Shown here piece by piece: positions 1 through 11,529 of a DNA stretch of 64,000 bases (the first letter of the stretch is position 1; each line of letters opens with the position of its first letter). Origin of the DNA: Capsicum annuum (lineage: Eukaryota > Streptophyta > Magnoliopsida > Solanales > Solanaceae); assembly GCF_002878395.1 (NCBI RefSeq), contig NC_061121.1:18409993-18473992 (forward strand), written 5' to 3'. The notes beneath the pieces are model-generated. The model was not told the origin of the DNA and did not search any database. It worked only from the letters and a program-made list of their open reading frames with translations. Made by a program: the position numbers and the translations under genes.

Positions 1-584
1 AAAAACCTTAAAAGATGATATTTATACTAAAGCCTAATTAAGGAAATAAGATAACTAAATTAATAAAATTATTCAGAATAGGTGACACCCAGGCTGACGC
101 CGCATCAAGCAGTTGACGCCCTATCACAGATGGCATCAGAGAAGCTTCAGTTGCCTTTAAATTCTGCCTTAGGCTGATGGTGTATCTGATGCCGCATCAA
201 GGATCTGATGGCATATCACCTACGTCATCAGATATCTTCTTCCAACGCTAACTTTATGCTTAAGGATGACACCATTCTTGATGCCTTATCATGACTTTGA
301 TACCACCTCACCGGCGTCGTCAGAACTGCTCCTCAAACTGTAACTCCCTGGTTAAGGCTGACGCCAATGCTGATAGGCTATCACGATGATGATGATGTAT
401 CATGGAGGTCGTCAGCCATGTTTTCATCTATTTAGCTCAGATTTTTAGCTCTTTTGCTCCATTATTGTTTATTCTCATTTCTTCACCCTTTTTCTGCCAT
501 ATCATAAGCAAACACATCAAAACAATAAGAGTTGCTTCAGAATTCACAATTATTTTAAGCTAAAAAGCATTAAATGTGTTAGCT
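1..584 (-). repeat. Athila-type LTR, 5' part, inverted copy cut by window edge
   Basis: Read on the minus strand, this matches 62458-63041 base for base in length (584 each) with scattered, mostly transition differences. The matching copy on the right continues into a full LTR followed by a tRNA-Asp primer site, so this is U3 plus the promoter region of the same LTR family. The LTR begins at 584 and runs left out of the window. Sequence to the right of 584 has no polypurine tract on the minus strand, so this is a 5' LTR or solo LTR, not a 3' LTR next to its internal region. It holds six TGACG/CGTCA pentamers. Confidence 0.8.
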
Positions 585-1472
585 TTTGCTCACACATCAT
601 GGATAGATTGTAGCCAAAATCAGCTATATTATCTTATTTAAGGCATGTCAGTTAGATAATTACTTCCCACAATCTCAGTCTCAATCATAAGAATAGAACT
701 CAGATAGTTCTATACGTTTTAGGACTATCAGATACAGTCACTCAGCTAGTTCCATTAGAACCAGGACTTTTAGACACAGTCACTCATTAAATAGTATATC
801 TGTTATCGATTACATTAGTTATCAGTAATCTATGTTATTAGTAAACTCAGTATTCTGAACTCTCATGACTATAGTTATAATTATATATTCATGTATGTAT
901 TCTCACACGTTCATGTTCATGCTATTCAGTCAGTTATAGTTCATGTATATGAACACTTGCATTCAGCCTACCTCTCTTTAAATACTAGCACATTCTCATG
1001 TACTGATGCATAATTTTCTCTTGCGCTATTGTGTTTTAGACTATATGTTCGGATGCTCAGGTTCCTAATCGCACTTAATAGTTCAGATTCCAGCAGTCAG
1101 AGTCAGTGTTGAGTCCTCATTGTTTGAAGATAGGATTATTTCATTTTTTCATTATTTAAATACTTATTATATTTCAATAGTTGGATTCAATTGGGGATAT
1201 GTCCCATTAACTCCTTATTCAGAAAGTTTAGAGGCTTTTTAGACTAGATGTTCAGACAGACTACAAATATTCTAGTTTTCTTTAGGTATTATTATACCGT
1301 ATTATTAGTTATGTTTCAATTTTTAACCTTATGGAATGTCAACCCATTCTTTCGCATATTTCAGTATTATTTTATAGTTAGTGAAGCAGGTACCAGTCAT
1401 GAGTTAGCTTGTAGTCCTTTAGGATTATGAGCACAGTGTTGCATCCGTGGTACCAGACTCTGGGCATTGTAC
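585..1472 (+). repeat. Tekay-type LTR, 3' portion
   Basis: The sequence follows the same order as the distal halves of the other LTRs here: the 'GGCATGTCAGTTAGAT' block, the repeated 'ACTCAGATAGTTC...GGACT...AGATACAGTCAC' module, 'TTGCGCTATTGTGTTTT', 'GAGTCCTCAT', and an end near 'GGGCATTGTA' in place of GGGCGTTACA. The 5' part is missing because the Athila-type LTR (1-584) is inserted here. No coding capacity was seen. Confidence 0.65.
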
Positions 1473-2161
1473 CCACTTACCTTAATTGACTAATTCCTGA
1501 AGACATCTTTTGTTCTTTTAAGGAAAATATTGCATTATTTTTCTTAGGAAAGGGGAGGTATTTTATGAGAGTTTTTATGAGGAAGATGGTCAAATGATAC
1601 CTCTTTTTGAGTTATAACTAGCATTGGGACAATTGAGGTTGAGGGGAAAGGACTAACTGTCCCTTGGCCTTTTTTTACCGTGGAAATCACCATCGTGGTG
1701 TGAACCCCATTAAAGGTGGAGTTTAACTCATGTTTCACCTCCTAAAAATATGGAATGGAACTCGCGTCGTGAGCCTATCGTGAGACCTTACTGTTTTTCA
1801 CAAAAAAAAGTCATAACTTTTCACTCGAGTGTCGAATTCAGGCGAAATCGGTATCGCAGGAAAGATAATTTAATTTTCTACTATTTGGTGTGTCTTAAAC
1901 TATCAAATTCCACTTATAAATAAAATTATACTCATTCAAATCATAGCCTTGGAAAATCAAACACCAAAACTTGGCTGATTCTAAAGATCTTAGCTCGCCT
2001 TGCTAAGTGACTCTTATGAACATGTTTTGTACATCATAAGCTCTCATCTACCTAGGCTAATGAACATGAGACCTGCATTTAAATTTGAATTATGGGATTA
2101 GAGGTTATACACGTAGGAAAAAAGGTTCGTTTTCTAGACTAGAAACAAGTGAGGTGTTACA
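1473..2161 (-). repeat. Tekay-type LTR, 5' portion, reverse orientation
   Basis: On the minus strand it starts with TGTAACACCTC at 2161 and runs parallel to the first 700 bases of the solo LTR at 7471: shared blocks are 'AGCTTATGATG', 'ATGTTCAT..GAGTCACTTA', and 'GAAAAGTTATG'. It stops just after an ideal splice donor, AAG|GTAAGTG (GT at 1480-1479), where it meets the plus-strand LTR end. The plus-strand LTR therefore probably inserted into this one. Confidence 0.6.
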
Positions 2162-5004
2162 TATGCTCATTTTCATTTTTAAGTTTTACCTGCACATGAT
2201 CATGATACATAAGATTAACAACAAATCAATGAAAAACAATGATAATTTCATCTTAAAAGGCACTAAAAAATCATCAAATTGACGACATATCATAGGAGAA
2301 ACAGGATCAATGTGAATGAAACAACTATCAAATTGATTTTTAAATAAAATTTATGTGAATTGTAAACATATTTATTGATGGACTTTGCAGGGTATTTTAG
2401 AAAGATTCAAATTTTGAGTTTTGTATTCCTAACCATGGTCTAAGACTTTGGAATTGAAAAATGTACTAGTTTTCTGTAAAGCAAAATGCATTTATCAAGA
2501 CACAAAATATAGACAAATCAAGTTATGCATCATTTAGCAAACCAACCATATATTATGTGATCTATCAATATATAAGTGATACTTTAAGCCAAAGGTAGTC
2601 CCAACATTTGAATGTTTTACATGTATCTTGTAAGATATATCATTGCCCCCAATATATCATATCTATACTTTATAAGCAAAATAAATTTAGAAATAAAATA
2701 TGAAAAGGGAAAATAAATAATATGAGTCCCACACAAGGAAATAAAACTAAATTAAACTCCCTTAGAGGTCCTCAAGTCATGGAATTCTAAAGATTACCAA
2801 GAACACCCTTTGGAAGAAGATCTTCTTTGGATTACAATAAAAGAATCCATCTAAATTTAATTCTCAATCCCACGGACAATGTTCCATACAGCTGAGGATT
2901 ACGTCTTTCATTTAACCACATAAGAGATGATCCTCTATTATTGACTCGTGGCCAATAGATGCAAGGAGATCTTTTAATGGGTCAAATACTCCTATGGTAC
3001 CGAGTCTCGTATGTAAGTATACATAGATTAAAGGATTTTGATTAGATCTATTTGAATTGTACTAGAGAGGAATTTGAAGCGATACGAGGTACCCAGGACT
3101 ACCATAGTCTGAGATGATGACAAGTGTCGGATGACCCAACTACTTATTTTATTATCTTAAGAAATTTATTTTTCGTATAGGAAACGACTAGAAAAATGTA
3201 TAACTATTGGTCCTTAGTACAATCTGTTTTTTGCCATTTGGCAAAATTCATGTAACATAAATTGGATAGTTTATAATTATAAAAATGTAAACACATAATT
3301 GTGAAACAAAATAATTAATACAAAAATTATTCCAAAAATATAAAATTCTTATGGTCAAAACCTATATGAATTCCCAGCATAATTGCCATTCTATAATGAT
3401 TATTTTTGAAAAGTCAAAAGCATCATAACTTTATGAGGAACAAAAATTATTTGATAATCATAATCTAGGTAATGGTTTAAGTTATCTTAAAAAGGTATTG
3501 GAAATATTAAATAATTCACAAAGTGTATTCTGACAATTTCAACTTACTTTGCTAACATTGAAAAATCTGTTAACTCATAAAAATCATAATTAAAAATGAA
3601 TCGATTTAATCTAGAACTTAAATATTCTAACTTGCTCTAAATAATGAAATAAATTAAAGGTCGAAGTTTCAAAATAATTCTTATTCTATAATTTATCCGA
3701 GTCAAGATTTTGAGTTAAATAATCAACCCAACATTTTTAATGTGGATTTGAATCTCGTTAATGACTATGAAGGGACTCAAGAAATTTCTCATGTCGTTCT
3801 ATAAGCTTAAGGTATTGTAAAAGGAATTTGTTCTTGGATGAATTATTTAGAAATATTTCAAGTGGCTCTAGCCAAATAACAATCGACTAATCAATGAGAA
3901 TTCATCTATGTGAAATAAAGGTACTACGCATTTAAATAAACAAGATATAGTAAAAATAGAGCAACGAATAATAACGTGTATATACTATATTCTAAAAATT
4001 ACACAAAGCCACAACTTAAATATCACTTATTACATAAAACCTCAACTCTCAGATCATCTTACAAAAATGTAAATTTTTTTAATTTGTTTCTCTAAAATAC
4101 ATATGCATAACTTTATTAATTTTGGTATAGCTTGTTTTCCTTGAAAGAAGCCTAAAATCAAGGATTCATTATGTAGAAGTTATCATTTTTGCATTCCTTA
4201 TCACGTTTAATTCAAACTTTTACTCAATTGCATTCAATTCTAAAAGAAATATTATTTTCAACAATCTGTAATTTTTAAGATCTAAGGGTTTTGTTTTACT
4301 TTAACAAAAAATAATAGATACTGATTGAATAATTTCTTGCATGTTGTTCATTCAACAGAATAAGTTCAAACTCTTTTTTTTTTAATTTTGATCGAGATAA
4401 TTTTTTTCTACTTTACCAAAACTTAAATTCTATAGAATAAGTTCTTTAATGCAATTTATTCACCCATTATTACTTAGTAAATTGATGGTAATTCGTATTT
4501 TAGTTTACGATTAACTCAATTAAACCATTGTGAACCAACAAATCGGGTTATTGGGTTTGTTCTTGGAGAATTTAATTACGAGGATCCTAATTTTGTTGAA
4601 AACAGATCCAAATATCATAACGGCCTCATTAACATGAAAAACTCTAGAAAGCTGCTGATCAAAGTTCCAAAAATCAAACTGGAGGAGTATTTTTTAAATT
4701 TTTATTTTTGTAATTTATTGATTTTTTGATTTTTTTCATCAATATGATTTTTTTTATTTTTTATTTTTGAATATATTTGTTAGTTTCACAATATTATATG
4801 AGTTTTTCATGATTTTGAAGGTACATTAGAAGTTGTCAGTGTTTGCATATCAATACTTATGTATATGTTACACATATACATAACTTTTGGTACTAATTGA
4901 AAATATAATGATTGTTTATTATACTGATATATTGTATTTTTCTATTAATGTGAGGTTTTTTAATTTTATATTGTTGTTAGTTTTGCATTATTATAGAAGG
5001 TTTT
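2162..5004. other. AT-rich intergenic stretch without recognised genes
   Basis: No long open frame, RNA gene or clear transposon was seen. The last 330 bases (about 4680-5004) hold a repetitive T-rich unit ('TTTTTGAATAT.TTTGTTAGTTT') that reappears at 26935-27000, on the far side of element A. Together these look like the site A inserted into, perhaps an intron or flank of the Ulp1-like remnant at 27075. Confidence 0.5.
5000..5004. repeat. Target-site duplication of element A (left)
   Basis: GTTTT here is repeated directly after the element at 26587-26591, the 5-bp duplication expected for a gypsy integrase. The match spans 21.6 kb and fixes both outer ends of A. Confidence 0.85.
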
Positions 5005-5596
5005 TGTAATACCCCGTAAAATCCTATGTCCAAAATTCAGCTCATTTGGCTTTACAAGCCTCAAGACATAGAAAATTTTGATAAGTGTTCCACACTTAGT
5101 CTCATTTTAGACCTCCAAAATTTGAAAATTTATTTTATGACCTTTTCGGCCTTCGTTTTTCGATTTTCATGTTGTGTTGCAATTAGTAAAGGTCGTAGTA
5201 CATTCCTGGTAAGTTCTAAAATTTTCAGAATGTGTAAGGGAGTGTTTGAGTTTCCAAAACAATAGCTTCTGGTGATAGGCCCGCACCGCCCCAGCTAGAG
5301 CATTGCTCTAAGGCCGGTACCACCTGGTCTAGTCCGGTGGACTTAGCGGGCGTGGCATGGTAACTCCGTTGGGTGCCTAGTTTTTCAGCATTGCACCTCT
5401 ATATTTTTAACAGCATTTTGGTCCATTTCCACCCACATATAATCTTCATAACACGGGATTTAGGCTCTAAAACACCAAAATATACAAGTTTTACTGAAAT
5501 TCTCTCAAGAACTATCAAGAAAAAGTCTAGGGTTCAATTGGGGGTTCCAAGATTCAAGCCAATTTCACTACTACCTTCACGAATTCTTAATCTAAG

Positions 5597-5598
5597 GT
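5597..5598 (+). promoter_or_regulatory. Conserved splice-donor-like site in LTR leader
   Basis: Context TCTAAG|GTATGTG. The same motif sits at the same LTR offset in other copies here (GT at 17641, 22876, 40240, 47863 and, as CTAG|GTATAC, 53531), and as AAG|GTAAGTG in the reverse LTR at 1480. Element A has a matching acceptor just before the gag start (CAG ending 10399). Function is inferred. Confidence 0.45.
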
Positions 5599-6406
5599 AT
5601 GTGTCATGTTAATCTATGAATCTATTTCATTCATAGAGCTCAAGAACCATGTTTTAAATATTTTTTTGGTGATTGTCTTTTTATGATATGAGCATGTACA
5701 TGTTGATGATTATTGTTTAAGTTTCAAGATGATATCTAAAGGTATTTTCATGAAGTATATGTATTTGTTAGTTGAAAATATATGAATTTGGGTAGTTTGA
5801 ATTATTAAAAGTGATGAATATGCCTATGCCATAAAGTGTGCAGGCAAGGTGTTTGATAAAAGGCCTAAGAGCCTAGAATTTATGAATAATAGCTAAAGTA
5901 TGACCTGAATGATAAATGCACACTACTCTCTCATTCCTAAATGGTTCCCATGTTATTGTTGTGTCATGCATATGTTGATAGAATGCTCATGATGTTAAAG
6001 TGTGGAATTATGCTATGAATGTTTGCATTCTTATTCATGAACAAGACTATGATAACCATGTGTTCTATAAAATCCCTAAGTTAGTGTATTATGAATTGTT
6101 GGTCTTGATTATGTATTCAAGAATTATCAAGTCTTGTCAGTTTCTTTCCATCGAGTCCTGGGGGTACTTGTTCCCAAAAAATATAGCTGTGTGCCTAGAG
6201 TCGAGTCATGTTTTTATGATAACCAAAGTCCAGCCATGATCCGTAGAACTCAATCAGTCAAAGCTCTGTAACTCAAAAATCTCAGTACTATTCAGTCGGT
6301 CAAAGAAACCCAGTTAATTTAGCATATTTTAGTTTAGTTTGACCATGTTCAGTGTCCATTCAGATGGGAGTAGTAATTAGCACCGAGCAAAACCAAGGAT
6401 GGGAAC

Positions 6407-6581
6407 TCACCTGTCAGTTTAGGGTGTGATTCTTAGCAGTCATCTTTACATTGCAAAACTACCTAGCTAGTGTAGGTTGAGACATCTAAACCTGTCAGAT
6501 TAGGATTGATGAGCTGGCTTAACCTATCAGTTTAAGGTTCCCACCGCTCTCACTTGAGTACCTTCCAGATAAAGGTCACTC
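6407..6581 (+). other. Array of four hairpin modules in element A LTR
   Basis: Four short imperfect inverted repeats lie at 6407-6429, 6483-6511, 6516-6544 and 6556-6581. Arms contain CCT...AGG(G)T with flanking complementarity, clearest in the fourth (GAGT-ACCTT / AAGGTCACTC). Loops are near-identical: GTCAGTTT, GTCAGATT, ATCAGTTT, TCCAGATA. The same four positions exist in the 3' LTR at 16646-16820. Pairing was judged by eye. Confidence 0.5.
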
Positions 6582-7470
6582 ACAGTTATCCTTACCAGTA
6601 GCGTGGTATTGACACACCTCTAGTCGTGGCAGAGATGGGATCCCAACATAGCTATATGCGTTATTAGGGCATGTCGTTTAGATGGCTACCTCCCATAGTT
6701 TTAGACTTAGTCTTAGTATAAGAACTTAAATAGTTTTCAAATATCAGTATATCAGGACTGTGAGATACAGTCAATTTAGTTATGGTACGAAACTCAGATA
6801 GTTCCATCAGATTCAGGACTGTCAGACACAGTCACTTATGTTATCAGAAAAACAATATAAGTCATGTTAGTTATCAGTAAATCATGTATTAGCGTACAGA
6901 TCTAACTATCAAGTATTCATGATTATAGTTACTATGTATGCATGTTTGCACTCTTACTTTCATATCAGTCAGTCAGTTAGCATTGTTCATGCAAGCAAAC
7001 CTTTTTGCATTTAGCATACCTCACTCATATACTCAGTACATTCTTACATACTGATGCAGTTGCGCTATGGTGTTTTCTCTTTATGTACACCATAGGTTCA
7101 GGACACGAGTTCCAGATCAGCAGTAGCATTACAGTTACAGTGAGTCCTCATCCATTCGAGGATGATATTATTTTACTTTATTTATTATTTCAGATCAGTT
7201 TTTCTAGACGAAGTTAGTGGGAGACATGTTCCTTCAAATCTTCATTCAGACAGTACTTAGAGGCTTTCAAAATCAGTTCAGATTAGATTAAGATTTTAGT
7301 TGTTTTGGGTATTCGTTACCCTATATGGATGTTATATTTTGACAGATATTATATTCAGTTGAACCTTATGGCCTATTGTTCATGTTTTTCAAATTACTAT
7401 ATTATATATTGCAGTATACAGGTACATATATCAGTCATCGGTTAGATTGTGATCCCTTGGGGTCATAAGT

Positions 7471-10147
7471 TATAATACCCAGCATATTTCTAAGATAGGA
7501 AGTGAATAAGTATTCCTACGTATAAAATCTCCTATCCTGTAATTCATACTTGAGTACATGAATTACAATAAATATTCTAGTGATAGGATAGCTTATGATG
7601 CATTAAGCATGTTCATATGAGTCACTTAAGGTAATACAAGCTAAGAGTTTTTGAATCCATCAAGTTTTAGTATTTGATTTTGCAAGGGTCATCTTTTAAT
7701 GAGTATAAATTGATGTTTATATGGTATTTTGGCTGATTTAGACCTAAAAAATTGTTGATACTTGAATTAGCTTTCCAACGATACCAATTTCACCTTAATC
7801 CAACACCCGAACGAAAAGTTATGCCCATTTTTGTGAGAGACAGTAAGGATAGGCGATTTGTTAGGCGCCGCCCAACCAAACATAGGCGATTAGTTAAGGG
7901 CCGCCCAACCTAGCTTAGAAAATCACTTGGATGCCACCTAAGTCAGTTCCAGGTGCCAAAAACACTCTGTTTTGAGTTATTTTAATGGTAATTAAGTCTT
8001 TTAACACTCCTTACACGTCCCTAAACTTAACGCTTTGAAATATATAGATTCTAAACATATTACAACCCTATTATCATCTCAATTCTCATCATCCAAGAGC
8101 ACTAATAGATAAAAATAACTAGGGTTGCGTAACTAAGCTTGAAGATCCGATTTCAAGGAAATTCCTCTGTCAATCATCAAGACTATTTCTTCAAAGGAAT
8201 GCGTGAGTTGATTCATGGACTCCTTTCATCTATGAATCTCAAGAACCATCTTTTAAATTATGTATTATGATGTTTATGTTGTTGGTGGTTGATCTTTATG
8301 TGGTTAGAGTTTGATGATGACTAAGATGGGATCTTTGTATGTTTTATGTGAGGATATGGTGGTATTTAACGTATAAACATATGAAATTGGTGGTTGAATA
8401 TTTGAAATCTTGATGAATCCACCTATGCCTAAGATGTGCATGTAAAGTGCTTGTGAAAATACCTAAGGGAATAGAAATCATACTTTTATGACATAATAAG
8501 CCCTAAATGACTGTTCCATGTTCTAAGTTTATGTTCAATGTGATCCCCATGTTATTTTCTTGAATTGAAGATGTTGTATGAGATGCTCATGATATTGTTG
8601 TGAAATGGAATGACCATGTTATTGAAGCCGTGCAAGTATATACATGTTGTGTGCATTTCCGATCATGTGATAGTCTGTTGAGAATCATTCTTATTATGAA
8701 ATCCTTACTTATGATATTGTGAATTATGGACTCTACTCTTATGATCAAGTCAGTAATGTGTGTCAGTTTCTTTCTATCGAGTCCTGGGGGTACTTATACC
8801 CAAAAACTATAGTTGTGTGCCTAGAGCTAGTGTCATGTTTCAAGACATCCTTATTCAAGCTATGTTCCATAGATTGCAGTTAGTCATTTGACTTAGGAAA
8901 GACTCAGAAATCACATAAAAAACTCAATACTCAGTAAGATCTGCAATCTCATCACTTAGCTAGATATCAGATGTTAGTAGTGTTCCGTCAGTCCAAGGAA
9001 CTCAGTAAATTCAAAATCAGTTTAATTAAGTTAGTCATTTCAGCTCAGTTAATCTGTTCAGTGTCTTTCAGTTGGGAGTTCGAACTAGCACCGACCGAGT
9101 ATGGGGATGGCGGTTTCCCCGTTAGAGAGGTAGAACCGTTAGTTGCAATCCCTGTACTCCAGAGCTGCATAGCCAGCGCAGGACAAGAGTCACCCATCAG
9201 ATTAAGGCTAAACTTGACTAATATATTGACTTAGGATTGATTTCCTGTTCAGGGTCACCCGTTAGCGAGGCTTGACCATAACAGAGGTCTCTACCCATGG
9301 CATGGTATTGACATCCTTCCAATTAGGGCAAAGATTAGACCCCACCAGTTCAGTAGCAGGGCATGTCGGTTAGGTTACTACCTCCCACAGTTATAGTGCA
9401 GTTACAGTATTAGTATCAATCTTCAGAGTAGAAATCAGGAATCAGGATTGTCAGATATAGTCATCAATCTGAGTAAGGAACTCAGATAGTTCCAATGATC
9501 CTTGGACTATCCTATCAGATAGGCTTGGTCCAATATTCAGATGCTTATTATTATATCTAGAGGTCACCCGAAAGACAGGCTTGATCTCAATCTCAAATTC
9601 AGTCGAGTATTCTCACTATCAGTTTCAGAGATCACTCGTTAGCTAGGACTGATCTCAGACATAGATGTTCAGATATAGTTTGGAACTCAGATAGTTTCCC
9701 CAGAATTAGGACTGACAGATACAGTCATCCATGTCATCAGTCATTCAGTATCTCAGTATCACGAAAGTCATATTGTCAGAGTTCAAACTCATGTAGTCAA
9801 TATCTCTATGAGTTCTATAGCAGTTACATATGTATGTATATATGTATTCTCACGTTCATATTAGTCATCATGTTCATGCATATAAACCCCATGCATTTAG
9901 CTTACCCCCACGTATACTCAGTACTTTTGTTATACTGATGCATTTATGCTATGGTGCTTTCTTTTAATGTTACACCATAGGTTCTTAGGTGCAGATTCCA
10001 GATCAGCAGATGAAGTTCAGTAAGAAGTGAGTCCTCATCTTTAAAGAACATGATCTTTACATTTATTATTTTAGTTTATTTTCAGTGTAGGGAGTTAGTT
10101 GGAGACATGTTCCTTCAACTCCTTATTCAGACAATTAGGGTGTTACA
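7471..10147 (+). mobile_element. Solo Tekay-type LTR nested in element A 5' LTR
   Basis: Starts TATAATACCC (terminal TG mutated to TA), ends GGGTGTTACA, and is flanked by the perfect TSD TAAGT (7466-7470 and 10148-10152). There is no internal region, so this is a solo LTR left by LTR-LTR recombination. It belongs to a different family from A: its proximal part matches the reverse fragment at 1473-2161. The distal end is shortened, jumping from 'TTATTCAGACA' straight to the terminus. The donor motif seen in the sister LTRs is degraded here (AAAG|GAATGC). Confidence 0.85.
9111..9656 (+). other. Hairpin modules in the solo LTR
   Basis: Module copies with loop core GTTAGNGA: 9111-9138 (CGGTT...AACCG), 9253-9276 (GGTCA...TGACC), 9560-9587 and 9628-9656 (GAGATCA...TGATCTC, seven perfect pairs). 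They correspond in position and layout to the arrays of the other LTR families but carry a different loop sequence. Confidence 0.5.
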
Positions 10148-10152
10148 TAAGT

Positions 10153-10186
10153 CCCGTGCAGTAGGTCAGAAAATTAGGGCATTACA
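10153..10186 (+). repeat. Element A 5' LTR, terminal 34 bases
   Basis: Aligns with the end of the 3' LTR (CCCGTGCAG...AAAATTAGGGC ATTACA versus ACCGTGTAG...AAAATCAGGGCGTTACA). It is separated from the rest of the LTR by the solo LTR. The canonical CA end is followed four bases later by the primer-binding site. Confidence 0.8.
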
Positions 10187-10190
10187 ATTT

Positions 10191-10203
10191 TGGTATCAGA
10201 ATC
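10191..10203 (+). promoter_or_regulatory. Element A primer-binding site (initiator Met tRNA type)
   Basis: TGGTATCAGAATC just after the 5' LTR. It matches the TGGTATCAGAGCC complement of plant initiator methionine tRNA used by chromoviruses, with a two-base change near the end. Confidence 0.8.
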
Positions 10204-10402
10204 ATGTTTCAATAGAGTCCTAGGAAGTCCAACAGCCGCATCTAGTGAAGTCTTGTACATGGGTGTTTGGTCTGCCACATTTATGTGCAGGAGGCTATAA
10301 GATGTTTAAGGAATAGTTTCCTTCGTTCGGTATTCATGTCGCGCTAGTGAGTATATTATCAAGTTAAACTCTCAGTCTAATCTGTTCTTTTATTATTTCA
10401 GA

Positions 10403-11500
10403 ATATGCCTCGAAAAAGAAGAAACCAGCAAGCTCCTCAGCTGAAGATTCTTGGGGCGAACATGTTTCATATGTGGACTTTACAGCTGCATTCACCATAC
10501 TTTCTTAGTCTGTGGCTGCCAAAAATGAATGGCCACCAGCTATTCGTGCCAATCCAGTGGTCAACTTAGTCGCAGCTAGGATTCGGGACTTCACCCGAAT
10601 GAACCCTCCATATTTCTTTGGGTCTAGGTTTGATGAAGACACTTAGGACTTCATTGACCAAGTACATAAGGTCATAGATAATATGGGAGTTACTTCTGTT
10701 AAGAGTGCTAAGTTAGCCGCATACCAGTTGCAAGATGTGGCTCATACTTGGTACAAGAAGTAGAAGTCTAAAGGGTTAGAGGATGCAGGTCCTCTAGAGT
10801 AGGAGGAATTTATCACGGCTTTCTTAGATAGATTTTTTCCCCAAGAACTGAGGGAGGAAAAAGTTCTAGAGTTCATTAGCCTCAGGCAGGGAAATATGAA
10901 GGTTAAAGAGTATTCTCTTAGATTTACTCAGTTAGCCAGATATGGCCTTCATGTAGTTGCAGACAGCAGGGCTAAGATAAGAAAGTTTATGTCAAGCGTG
11001 ATTAATAGCATGGTAAATGAGTGTAGGTCTATAATACTGAACAGTGATATTACTTTATCCAGGCTTATGACCCGTGCTCAGTAAATAAAGGAGCAGAAGA
11101 CTAGGACTAGGGAGAGGTAGAACAAAAGAGCAAGGCCAAGTAGTTTCAGTTCTGCTCAACTTAAATCAGAAGGAGGAAATCATTTGGAGTTTCGTCCAAA
11201 GTCCATAGTTCCAAATCCTTCCTCCGATAGTGTCCCAGTGCAAAAATTCAAAGATTGTAACAGAGATAGAGCATGAGGCTCTAAATCTTAGGGCAGTGTT
11301 AGTAGTGCCCACACTCAGTGTCATACTTACAGTAAGCACCATTAGGGTGTGTGCAGAGTGGGTAATGGCAAGGTAGGCTACAGTGTTAATTACTATCCTC
11401 AGCCAGGTCCTCAAGGTTAACACAACCGCTCCTCAGTTTAGTCTGATCTCCCAAACTAGCAGGGTGCCACTTCCAGTGCTACAAGTGGGCAACGCCCAAA
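10403..11500 (+). pseudogene. gag: Element A gag (degenerate)
   Basis: Starts ATGCCTCGAAAAAGAAG (MPRKRRNQ), the usual basic start of Tekay Gag in this family. The capsid-like part is readable as FLDRFFPQELREEKVLEF and a longer open stretch at 10896-11084 (KVKEYSLRFTQLARY). Internal TAG/TAA codons occur at several places (for example near 10506, 10645 and 10760). The nucleocapsid zone near 11305-11400 keeps only traces of the zinc knuckle. Gag would form the virus-like particle. An acceptor-like TTATTTCAG ends three bases before the ATG. Confidence 0.75.
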
Positions 11501-11529
11501 TAGACTTTATGCTCTTTAGACCTGACAGG

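Larger units (their letters stand above)
5005..7470 (+). repeat. Element A 5' LTR, main part
   Basis: Begins TGTAATACCCCG and is interrupted at 7470 by a solo LTR; the last 34 bases resume at 10153. It contains a weak TATA-like stretch near 5435, the donor-like AAG|GTATG with GT at 5597-5598, and a hairpin-module cluster at 6407-6581. It is alignable along its whole length with 15258-16933 and 25767-26586. Confidence 0.85.

Noticed and set aside
2700..3130. Less AT-rich stretch that could be an old exon
   Set aside because: All frames have stops within short distance and no protein motif is recognisable.
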